From positions 1 to 12,578 of the forward strand of contig JAVBMJ010000015.1 of NCBI GenBank assembly GCA_031552535.1: a stretch of DNA of 12,578 bases. Direction: 5' to 3'. Positions 6,103 to 12,499 of the stretch are shown in pieces. Made by a program: the position numbers and the translations under genes. Within the stretch, counting starts at the first letter, position 1, and the number at the start of each line of letters is the position of its first letter. Origin of the DNA: JAVBMJ01 sp031552535 (lineage in GTDB: Bacteria > Bacteroidota > Bacteroidia > Bacteroidales > Rikenellaceae). Under the pieces are notes generated by a model that saw only the letters and a list, made by a program, of their open reading frames with translations, did not search any database and was not told where the DNA came from.

Positions 6103-7173
6103 ATGTCAGATCCCGATATGTATCAGAAGATAATACGCCCGTTGTTTTTTAAGTTATCGCCCGAGACCAGCCATAAGATAATTATGGGCGGGCTAAGGGT
6201 AATGCGCTATATTCCGGGAGGAAAGGCCTTTGTGCGCAGCATCTGCACCTTCAGCCATCCGTCGCTCGAACGCGAAGTTTTCGGATTGAAATTCCCCAAT
6301 CCGGTGGGGCTTGCCGCCGGGTTCGATAAAGATGCCGCCGCTTTCAGTGAATTGGCAGCGTTGGGTTTCGGTTTTATCGAGGTTGGTACCATCACCCCGA
6401 AAGCGCAAAGAGGGAACCCCAAACCGCGCCTGTTCCGCCTTACGCGCGATAAGGCGATAATCAATCGCATGGGATTCAATAACGACGGGCTGGAAAACGC
6501 ACTCGACAATCTGCGTTGCCGTTGCCGTACCCATGGAAATATAGTCGGCGCCAACCTCGGTAAGAATACTCTTACGCCCAATGAAGACGCCGCTGCGGAT
6601 TACCTGAAACTGTTCCGGAATCTATATCAGTATGTAGACTATTTTGTAGTCAACGTGAGTTGCCCCAATATCGCTAAACTGGCTTGCCTGCAGGAGAAGA
6701 ATAGCCTCAGGGAATTATTGTCGGGGCTTGTTGAGTTTCGCCGCGGGCAGAACCAGTACCGGCCGATATTGCTGAAAATTTCGCCCGACCTGACCGACGG
6801 GCAGATCGACGACAGTATAGAGGTCATGGCCGAATGCGGGCTCGACGGAATTGTGGCGACAAATACCACCGTCAGCCGTGAAGGTCTGTCGACGGACCGC
6901 CCGGTTGTGGAGGCTATCGGCAAGGGCGGACTAAGTGGTGCCCCGTTGCGCGAAAGGGCGCTGGAAGTTGTGAAGTATGTCCATCGCAAAACCGAAGGGC
7001 GTTATCCTATCATAGGCGTAGGCGGCATTATGACAGTGGAAGACGCCAAGGCGATGCTCGATGCCGGCGCCTCGTTGATACAGGTCTATTCCGGATTTAT
7101 CTACGACGGCCCGTTGTTCGCCAAGAAAATATGCAGGTACCTCGTAAGCCACGGGGGTGATGCGACGATGTGA
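6103..7173 (+). CDS. pyrD: Class 2 (quinone-dependent) dihydroorotate dehydrogenase
   Basis: Oxidises dihydroorotate to orotate in pyrimidine synthesis, passing electrons to membrane quinone. The 356-residue product has the N-terminal helical extension of class 2 enzymes (MYQKIIRPLFFKLSPETSH, residues 6-24), FPNPVGLAAGFDKD (64-77, FMN site), NRMGFNNDG (121-129), VNVSCPN (183-189), LLKISPDL (223-230, FMN Lys225), ATNTT (252-256), GVGGI (305-309) and QVYSGFIYDGP (327-337). Odd point: the catalytic-base position is Cys187, whereas class 2 enzymes such as E. coli PyrD have Ser there and Cys is the class 1 residue. The start may instead be ATG 6118, which matches where other class 2 proteins begin. 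It has its own -7 box and is convergent with the kinase gene at 7247; no clear terminator lies in the 73-base gap. Confidence 0.94.
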   Translation: MSDPDMYQKIIRPLFFKLSPETSHKIIMGGLRVMRYIPGGKAFVRSICTFSHPSLEREVFGLKFPNPVGLAAGFDKDAAAFSELAALGFGFIEVGTITPKAQRGNPKPRLFRLTRDKAIINRMGFNNDGLENALDNLRCRCRTHGNIVGANLGKNTLTPNEDAAADYLKLFRNLYQYVDYFVVNVSCPNIAKLACLQEKNSLRELLSGLVEFRRGQNQYRPILLKISPDLTDGQIDDSIEVMAECGLDGIVATNTTVSREGLSTDRPVVEAIGKGGLSGAPLRERALEVVKYVHRKTEGRYPIIGVGGIMTVEDAKAMLDAGASLIQVYSGFIYDGPLFAKKICRYLVSHGGDATM

Positions 7174-7246
7174 CATGCGCCGGATGAGGCTGTCAGTCTG
7201 TTTATGACTCTCCTCGTCCAGAACTGAAAAACTGTTTCATAGGTTA

Positions 7247-9130
7247 TTATAAAAACGCCAGCACTGCCTCGCGGAGTTTTGTGGAGGAGAATGGTTCGGG
7301 GATAATATCGTTGGCGCCGCTTTCAAGGGCCCACTGCCGTTCCATATAAAATGAACTCGAGGTTATGGCTATGATGGGCACCACAGACGATATTGCCCTG
7401 ATCTTTTTTATTGCCTCAATGCTGCTGAGATTCACGGCGGGCATGTGTGTATTGATGATTATCAGAGAAGGTTTGTCGAGTATAAAGCTGTTTACCGCCT
7501 CTTCGCCGTTGTGAGCATGCAAAATTCCGACATCCACATATGCCTTTGTTAACGTATTTTCTATGAATCTGTAGCTCTCGTCGGAACTTTCTACCACCAG
7601 TATCCGCTTCGGTTGCGGGGCATTCGTCGCATTGCATTCAGTATTGCCCCCTGATTGAGTGTCGCTATATGGTAGTGTGAACCAGAACGTACTCCCCGTA
7701 CCCAATTCTGACTCCACGCCTATCTCTCCTCCCAACCGCTCGACAAGGCTTTGGCTTATGGCCAGGCCCAGACCTGTGCCCTGGACAAAATCATTCACTT
7801 TTTCGAAGCGGTTGAATATGGTTTTCAACCTGTCTGCCGCTATGCCGCAGCCCGTGTCGATGACCGAGAATTTGATATGGTTATCGATCAACTCCACTCT
7901 GAGGGTTATAGAGCCCGTACGCGTGTTTTTAACCGCATTCGAAAGGAAGTTGAACAATACCTGCGTAACCCGTTTGTGGTCGGTCAGAACATGAATCTCA
8001 GTATCGGGGCACTCCGTTAAGAAATCGACGCCGGGCTTCATTTTCAACCGTTGTATTTTATCCACTTCGTCGATCAGTATATGGATGTCGGTCTCCTTGA
8101 AGTTGATCTCACATTTACCCGACTCGATCCGCGACAGGTCGAGGATGTCGTTGATAAGTTGTAGCAATAATTCGTTGTTCGTGCGCACTATTTCCATATA
8201 CTCCGCTCTTAGCACCGGATCATCTTCGGACGCAATAACTTCGGTGAATCCTACTATCGCATTTAGCGGTGTACGTATTTCGTGACTCATATTTGCCAAA
8301 AATGCCGATTTCATCCTGTCGGCATCCTCGGCCTTCTTGCGCGCCTCCAACAACTCCTCCATACGACGCACACGGTCGCCTATATCGCGTATCAGTGCGA
8401 ATACAAGGCCGTTTTCGAAAGGGACTATCCGGGCCTGAAAATAGTAGCGTATGCCGAACATATCCAGGAAATATTCGATCTCTTTCATTTGTCCCGTGCG
8501 CAAACATTCCCGGATATTGGATACGTAAAGGTCGCTGACCTCGGGGGAGAATATCTTTCTTGCACAACTGCCTATCAGTTCCTCGCGCGGATGCAGTAGC
8601 GACATACTGTCCGGCATTATTATGTCGTTGAATACGAAATCTTTATCGAATACGAATATGAAGTCGGGCAGTGTATTGACCAGTTTACGGTAACGCGTCT
8701 CGAGCGAAGCTACCTCTTCCTCCAAAAGGCGTTCCCGTCCAGCCCGGGAGCTGCACGAGACCACTTTCATCCCTTTTTCGCCTCCGGCAAATGAGTACAT
8801 GCGCTCTTTTATCCACAACTCTTCTCCATTGCTGCCCGTCATACGGTACTCAACGGATGTTTTGTTCCCGGCTCTTTCCAGTGTTTGGTCGAAAGCTTCG
8901 TTGAAACGAGGCAGGTCGTCGGGATGGATAAAGCTGCGCATCCCGGCCATGTCGCCGTAGGTTATGCCCGACTGGTCGAATCCGAGTATGGCAGGCAGGT
9001 CGTTCACAAAATCGAGCCTTTCAGATGCGTGATCGTATAGCCAGATGCCTGTGCCATGTGCCGACAGCAACGATGTAATTTCGGGTAGCGTGCCCCCGGA
9101 AGCCAGCTGGGAAGTATTTTTTTGGTCCAT
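7247..9130 (-). CDS. Soluble PAS-PAS hybrid histidine kinase with degenerate receiver
   Basis: A 627-residue signalling protein without signal peptide or membrane segments, so probably a cytoplasmic sensor. Order: PAS domain 1 (about residues 25-130, YRMTGSNGEELWIKERMYSF near its end), short coiled linker, PAS domain 2 (about 145-252), coiled linker, HisKA with KSAFLANMSHEIRTPLN (274-290, phospho-acceptor His283), HATPase with N-box Asn398, G1 DTGCGI (425-430) and G2 GTGLGL (451-456), then a receiver domain (about 509-627). The kinase part looks intact. The receiver is not: the phospho-acceptor position is Asn560 (IIINTHMP), the conserved Lys is Glu612 (PEPF) and the acidic pair is Glu-Ser (514-515). 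It cannot be phosphorylated in the usual way. Start at ATG 9130 fits the -7 box at 9157-9164; a longer frame to 9262 would cross the promoter and the neighbouring terminator. No partner regulator is adjacent. Confidence 0.93.
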   Translation of the reverse strand: MDQKNTSQLASGGTLPEITSLLSAHGTGIWLYDHASERLDFVNDLPAILGFDQSGITYGDMAGMRSFIHPDDLPRFNEAFDQTLERAGNKTSVEYRMTGSNGEELWIKERMYSFAGGEKGMKVVSCSSRAGRERLLEEEVASLETRYRKLVNTLPDFIFVFDKDFVFNDIIMPDSMSLLHPREELIGSCARKIFSPEVSDLYVSNIRECLRTGQMKEIEYFLDMFGIRYYFQARIVPFENGLVFALIRDIGDRVRRMEELLEARKKAEDADRMKSAFLANMSHEIRTPLNAIVGFTEVIASEDDPVLRAEYMEIVRTNNELLLQLINDILDLSRIESGKCEINFKETDIHILIDEVDKIQRLKMKPGVDFLTECPDTEIHVLTDHKRVTQVLFNFLSNAVKNTRTGSITLRVELIDNHIKFSVIDTGCGIAADRLKTIFNRFEKVNDFVQGTGLGLAISQSLVERLGGEIGVESELGTGSTFWFTLPYSDTQSGGNTECNATNAPQPKRILVVESSDESYRFIENTLTKAYVDVGILHAHNGEEAVNSFILDKPSLIIINTHMPAVNLSSIEAIKKIRAISSVVPIIAITSSSFYMERQWALESGANDIIPEPFSSTKLREAVLAFL

Positions 9131-9156
9131 CGAATATTGCCGTTTGAAATATTTGC

Positions 9157-9164
9157 CAAAGTTA
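9157..9164 (-). promoter_or_regulatory. -7 box for the histidine kinase gene
   Basis: On the minus strand this reads TAACTTTG, an exact TAnnTTTG box 26 bases before the ATG at 9130. No TTG is seen 19-21 bases further upstream. Confidence 0.65.
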
Positions 9165-9251
9165 GGTAAAAATAACATGTTTTGTAACGATATATGTATG
9201 AATTTTTTCTTGTTGTTTTTCGCAACTCCTGTCCCTTGCCGGGTAGGGTGC

Positions 9252-9294
9252 AAAAACGACACTCCGGGCTCATATTTCAGTGCCCGGAGTGTCG
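9252..9294 (-). terminator. Rho-independent terminator of the DUF6515-type gene
   Basis: CGACACTCCGGGC and its exact complement (9257-9269 and 9282-9294) form a 13-bp stem with a 12-base loop. On the minus strand the stem is followed directly by TTTTTG (9256-9251), so it ends the minus-strand transcript of the gene at 9327-10058 and isolates it from the kinase gene. Confidence 0.88.
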
Positions 9295-9326
9295 CTTTGT
9301 TGTGATGTATGGAGATTGCGTGGTGG

Positions 9327-10058
9327 TTATTCCATTTTTATGACCACATATGCATTCTGTCCGTTCTGTTGTATGGGTTGGTAATAAGTATTGTTGAACA
9401 GCAGGTATTTCTGCCCGTTTACGGTGGTCTCTATTACTCCGTCGGGCAGATGTGTTACCACAGCTCCTGCCGGTGCCACTACGACCTTGTAGTTGCCTTT
9501 GGATTTGATGTAGAAAGTGCCGCCGTAATAGTAGTATTTCTGTCCTTCGACAGTAATTTTTTTAGCTCCTTCGGGTATCGACGGAACCACGGCTCCGACC
9601 GGAGCCGGAACGACCTTGTAACCGTCGCTTTGTTCGATGTAATAAACTCCTTCGTCATAGTGGTAACTCTGGTTGGCTATTGTCACCACTATCGCCGTTG
9701 TGGCAATAGTGGCTGCCACAAACCCTATCGGATGCCAATACGCTCCCCAGTAATATGGAACGAACGGATGGTAGAAATAGGGGTATGGCGCAGGGATCGG
9801 GCGTAACGGAACCACAGGTACGGGGCGTACGGGCACCGGAACGGGGCGTACAGGTACCGGAACGGGGCGTACGGGTACGGGCCTCGGTACCGGACGGGGC
9901 GGATAGGGCGTAGGGTAATGATATGGATGATGCGGCGGCGGAACTGCATAATGACCCACAGGTTTGCGAGTTTGGGCCGGGACGGTATAGGACAGTGTCG
10001 ACGTTAGCGACAAGACAATAACCGTGCTTTGAATTAAGATTCGTGCTGGTGTTTTCAT
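9327..10058 (-). CDS. Exported proline-rich DUF6515-type protein
   Basis: A 243-residue protein of unknown function. It begins with a signal peptide (MKTPARILIQSTVIVLSLTS, then TLSYTVPAQ with likely cleavage after AQ near residue 29). A Pro/Tyr/His-rich segment (about 38-106) follows, with seven-residue repeats of the RPVPVPV kind. Next is a hydrophobic stretch GFVAATIATTAIVVTIA (about 122-138) that could span the membrane, and then a C-terminal domain with three similar strand-rich units: YYIEQSDGYKVVPAPVGAVV, YYYYGGTFYIKSKGNYKVVV and KYLLFNNTYYQPIQQNGQN, the pattern I associate with DUF6515. It probably sits in the envelope, anchored to the inner or outer membrane. I start at ATG 10058 because it puts the signal peptide at the N-terminus; the reading frame is open up to 10175. 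A strong terminator follows; no clear -7 box was found upstream. Confidence 0.82.
   Translation of the reverse strand: MKTPARILIQSTVIVLSLTSTLSYTVPAQTRKPVGHYAVPPPHHPYHYPTPYPPRPVPRPVPVRPVPVPVRPVPVPVRPVPVVPLRPIPAPYPYFYHPFVPYYWGAYWHPIGFVAATIATTAIVVTIANQSYHYDEGVYYIEQSDGYKVVPAPVGAVVPSIPEGAKKITVEGQKYYYYGGTFYIKSKGNYKVVVAPAGAVVTHLPDGVIETTVNGQKYLLFNNTYYQPIQQNGQNAYVVIKME
9820..9882. repeat. Three 21-bp tandem repeats coding a Pro-rich segment
   Basis: Units 9820-9840, 9841-9861 and 9862-9882 each begin ACGGGGCGTAC and differ at only a few bases. Each encodes seven residues of the RPVPVPV repeat, so the copy number could change without breaking the frame. A fainter continuation lies at 9883-9910. Confidence 0.8.
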
Positions 10059-10194
10059 CCTGCTTGAGATATAATGTTTTAAACGGATTCTGAATATTAT
10101 AGGAAATTTAGCCAGTTTCTTAGACCTGCCGACGCAAACCTTATGCCAAATGGAAGACAGGGCGCGTTTCCGCACTATCGATGCGGTGCCGGTT

Positions 10195-10225
10195 TTTGCG
10201 GTTTGTGCTTAAAGTCGTATCTTGC
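10195..10225 (+). promoter_or_regulatory. Probable engB promoter
   Basis: TTTG (10195-10198) lies 19 bases before TATCTTGC (10218-10225), a one-base variant of the TAnnTTTG box. The spacing is right for a Bacteroidota promoter and the ATG follows 25 bases later. Confidence 0.5.
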
Positions 10226-10250
10226 GACGGAATAGAACAGTTGAAAAATC

Positions 10251-10868
10251 ATGATCCGTTCGGCAGAGTTTAAATGCAGTAGCGAAAGAGTGGGGCAGAT
10301 CCCGTCGGATAAGTGGGAATTTGCATTTGTAGGCCGCAGTAACGTGGGTAAATCGTCGTTGGTTAATATGCTTACGCGGCGCCAGGGGTTGGCCAAGGTT
10401 TCGGGGCGTCCCGGGAAAACACGTCTCATCAACCACTTCGCGATCAATGGCGAGTGGTATCTGGTCGACCTTCCGGGATACGGTTACGCCCGTGTGTCGA
10501 AAGGTGCGCGCGAAGGTTTTTCGAAGCTTGTGACCGACTATATAATACGCAGTAGCCGTCTGGTTATGCTTTTCGTGTTGGTAGATTCACGGCTCGAACC
10601 CCAGAAGATCGACCTTGAGTTTATCCGTATGTTGGGCCGTGGTGGTGTGCCGTTCGGGATTATTTTTACCAAATGCGATAAGTTATCGCAGAATAAGACC
10701 GACTCGAATGTGGCCCTGTTTCAGAAGACCCTGCTTGAAGAGTGGGAAGAACTTCCTCCTGTTTTCCTCACTTCCTCACAGACGGGGGCCGGGCGCGACG
10801 AGGTGCTGGAATTTATCGGGTCATGTCTTTCTGATATGTCCGGGACACAGTTTACTGTCGATAGATAG
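10251..10868 (+). CDS. engB: Ribosome biogenesis GTPase EngB/YsxC (YihA)
   Basis: TrmE-Era-type GTPase needed for assembly of the large ribosomal subunit and for normal cell division; cytosolic. The 205-residue protein is full length and has all five G motifs: G1 GRSNVGKSS (residues 28-36), G2 in GRPGKTRLINHF (Thr57), G3 DLPGYG (73-78), G4 TKCDK (140-144) and G5 SSQTGAGR (175-182). The GYGYARVSK stretch after G3 is diagnostic of this family. Start ATG 10251 fits the family start (MIRSAEF). It is divergent from the exported protein gene and 99 bases ahead of prs, which has its own promoter. Confidence 0.96.
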   Translation: MIRSAEFKCSSERVGQIPSDKWEFAFVGRSNVGKSSLVNMLTRRQGLAKVSGRPGKTRLINHFAINGEWYLVDLPGYGYARVSKGAREGFSKLVTDYIIRSSRLVMLFVLVDSRLEPQKIDLEFIRMLGRGGVPFGIIFTKCDKLSQNKTDSNVALFQKTLLEEWEELPPVFLTSSQTGAGRDEVLEFIGSCLSDMSGTQFTVDR

Positions 10869-10881
10869 AAAGTTGTTAATA

Positions 10882-10906
10882 AATAATTTTAATTATTGCT
10901 TTTTTA
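10882..10906 (+). terminator. Weak possible terminator after engB
   Basis: AATAATT and AATTATT (10882-10888, 10891-10897) form an AT-only 7-bp stem followed by GCTTTTTT. The stem has no GC pairs and a two-base centre, so it may not terminate efficiently. Confidence 0.25.
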
Positions 10907-10920
10907 TCGTGCATAACGAC

Positions 10921-10928
10921 TATTTTTG
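10921..10928 (+). promoter_or_regulatory. -7 box for prs
   Basis: TATTTTTG is an exact TAnnTTTG box; the nearest TTG (10896-10898) is 22 bases upstream, slightly long. Predicted leader is about 33 bases. The same eight bases are used before the tRNA gene at 12151. Confidence 0.65.
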
Positions 10929-10967
10929 TATCTGTAAATCCCATCTACTTAACCTTAGGTCTCAAAA

Positions 10968-11909
10968 ATGGCTATTCATAAACTGAAGTTTTTCGCAGGC
11001 AGGCAGTCGCGGTACCTTGCCGAAAAAATTGCCCGCAGTTATGGAACCGAGCTTGGTGATTGCTCTGTCCTTGAGTTCAGCGACGGCGAATTCCAGCCTA
11101 CGTATAACGAAAGTATACGCGGTTGCACGGTGTTTATCGTCCAGTCCACTTTTCCGCCTGCGGACAACCTGATGGAGTTGTTGCTGATGATCGACGGGGC
11201 AAGACGTGCTTCGGCTCACAATATAATAGCTGTTATTCCTTATTTCGGCTGGGCGAGGCAGGATCGCAAGGATCGCCCGCGGGTGTCGATAGGAGCCAAG
11301 TTGGTTGCCAATCTGTTGCGTGCGGCCGGTGTCGACCGCATAATGACGATGGACCTGCATGCCGACCAGATACAGGGATTTTTCGATATTCCTGTGGATC
11401 ATCTTTATGCCAGCGGTATTTTTATTCCGTATATCAACGGTTTGAATATCGAAAACCTGTCGATTGCGGCTCCGGATATGGGTGGTGCCAAACGCGCCAA
11501 TGCTTATGCGCAACATTTGCAGGCCCCTATGATCATAAGCCACAAACAGCGTGAAAAAGCCAATGTAGTGGGTAGCATGACGGCTATAGGGGAAGTTGAA
11601 GGACGTAATATAATCATCCTTGACGACATGATCGACACCGCGGGTACGATCACCAAGGCTGCCGACATGTTGATGGATCGCGGGGCTTGCAGTGTGAGGG
11701 CAGCCGCTACGCATGCCGTTTTGTCGGGGCCGGCTTACGAACGGATCAACCGCAGTTCACTGTGCGAGGTTATCGTTACCGACACGTTGCCGCTAAATCA
11801 GAACGAGGATCTTTCCAAGTTTACGGTGCTTTCCGTAGCTGATGTTTTTGCAGACGTTACGGAGCGGGTGCATAACTATAAGGAGATTTCGTCGAGGTTT
11901 ATTTTTTAA
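10968..11909 (+). CDS. prs: Ribose-phosphate pyrophosphokinase (PRPP synthase)
   Basis: Makes 5-phosphoribosyl 1-pyrophosphate from ribose 5-phosphate and ATP, feeding purine, pyrimidine, histidine, tryptophan and NAD synthesis. The 313-residue class I enzyme has the N-terminal FSDGEFQPTYNESIRG (residues 37-52), ATP/catalytic loop ARQDRKDRPR (97-106), MDLHADQIQGFFDIPVDHL (128-146, metal His131) and the PRPP loop DDMIDTAGT (219-227). Length matches the family (about 310-315). Start ATG 10968 fits MAIHKLKFFAGR, an expected N-terminus in this phylum. No terminator is clear just downstream, where a spacer of 261 bases leads to the tRNA gene. Confidence 0.96.
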   Translation: MAIHKLKFFAGRQSRYLAEKIARSYGTELGDCSVLEFSDGEFQPTYNESIRGCTVFIVQSTFPPADNLMELLLMIDGARRASAHNIIAVIPYFGWARQDRKDRPRVSIGAKLVANLLRAAGVDRIMTMDLHADQIQGFFDIPVDHLYASGIFIPYINGLNIENLSIAAPDMGGAKRANAYAQHLQAPMIISHKQREKANVVGSMTAIGEVEGRNIIILDDMIDTAGTITKAADMLMDRGACSVRAAATHAVLSGPAYERINRSSLCEVIVTDTLPLNQNEDLSKFTVLSVADVFADVTERVHNYKEISSRFIF

Positions 11910-11949
11910 CAGGTGGCGGGTTGCGTGCCCTGGCTTGAAATATCGCTTG

Positions 11950-12119
11950 AATTTCCTTTGGAAAATCAGAGTCTGTTAATTTTCCTATGTAAAACATTTA
12001 TCGTTTCTTTTGGCCTCTTTTTCTCGACAATTTCGTTACATAGCCCCGCTATGCTCCTCGATTTTCGCGTAAAATAACCCTGAAAATAATTCGCAACTAT
12101 TTTCCCCGGGAAAATCAGA
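11950..12119. repeat. Spacer with small palindromes and a repeated motif
   Basis: The prs-tRNA spacer (11910-12170) has no gene but several ordered short repeats. GGAAAATCAGA occurs at 11960-11970 and again at 12109-12119. The first copy pairs as GGAAAAT with ATTTTCC (11979-11985). The second is the right half of ATTTTCCC-C-GGGAAAAT (12099-12115). Between them CATAGC-CCC-GCTATG (12039-12053) is a tight hairpin within a longer AATTTCG/ATTTTCG context. It may hold the prs 3' end or a dispersed intergenic repeat; I cannot name it. Confidence 0.5.
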
Positions 12120-12150
12120 CAGGCTCTATATGAAATTAAAATAATTTAAC

Positions 12151-12158
12151 TATTTTTG
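12151..12158 (+). promoter_or_regulatory. -7 box for tRNA-Gln
   Basis: TATTTTTG, an exact -7 box, ends 12 bases before the first base of the tRNA, so the 5' leader of the precursor would be about 5-7 bases. Confidence 0.65.
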
Positions 12159-12170
12159 CACCCGCAACGC

Positions 12171-12241
12171 TGACCTATGGTGTAATGGTAACACAGCAGA
12201 TTCTGGATCTGTCGTTCAAGGTTCGAGTCCTTGTAGGTCAA
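12171..12241 (+). tRNA. tRNA-Gln (anticodon CUG)
   Basis: A complete cloverleaf of 71 bases. Acceptor arms TGACCTA and TAGGTCA pair at all 7 positions with discriminator A at 12241. The D arm is GTG/CAC (80-82 with 92-94 of 12100s), anticodon stem GCAGA/TCTGT, loop TTCTGGA with anticodon CTG at 12203-12205, T stem CAAGG/CCTTG with loop TTCGAGT. CUG reads the Gln codon CAG; the U1-A72 first pair also fits glutamine tRNA. CCA is not encoded. Confidence 0.96.
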
Positions 12242-12266
12242 CGAAGGCTTGGTTCAGAGCCAGTTG

Positions 12267-12302
12267 TGGCCGGAAGAAAAATCTTCCGGCCATTTTTGTT
12301 TT
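12267..12302 (+). terminator. Terminator of the tRNA-Gln transcript
   Basis: TGGCCGGAAGA (12267-12277) pairs perfectly with TCTTCCGGCCA (12282-12292) around AAAA, followed by TTTTTGTTTT. A textbook Rho-independent terminator 25 bases after the tRNA. Confidence 0.92.
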
Positions 12303-12371
12303 ATTTTGTAACTCCCGGGCTTGCCTGATTACGGTTCGCTCCAAGAGCCTATATTTTGGAGAAGTGGAGTT

Positions 12372-12440
12372 CCTAACTTAGGCCGCACAAAGAGTTAAGA
12401 TTACTATTTTATCTTAACTCTTTGTGCGGCCTAAGTTAGG
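12372..12440. repeat. Perfect 30-bp inverted repeat with 9-base loop
   Basis: Arms 12372-12401 and 12411-12440 are complementary at all 30 positions, with loop TACTATTTT. No T-tract follows on either strand. It directly adjoins the GGGCTCAGTCTGAAAAG sequence that I take as the tip of an insertion sequence. It could be a terminator-like insulator, a small palindromic mobile repeat or the joined ends of an earlier insertion. The 12303-12371 stretch before it holds nothing I can name. Confidence 0.85.
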
Positions 12441-12472
12441 GCTCAGTCTGAAAAGTAGGTTGGTGAAAAATT

Positions 12473-12499
12473 CGTAAACTTGCACAAACGCAGTTTACG
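12473..12499 (+). promoter_or_regulatory. Leader hairpin abutting the ATG, with a near -7 box inside
   Basis: CGTAAACT (12473-12480) and AGTTTACG (12492-12499) form an 8-bp stem whose right arm ends at the base before ATG 12500. TAAACTTG (12475-12482) is a one-mismatch -7 box within the left arm, so a transcript started there would lack the left arm and leave the start free, whereas read-through RNA would fold it shut. Confidence 0.45.

Noticed and set aside
12171..12241. tRNA-Gln as attachment site of an integrated island
   Set aside because: I saw no repeated copy of the tRNA 3' end and no integrase in the window; the tRNA has its own intact terminator. A wider search would be needed.
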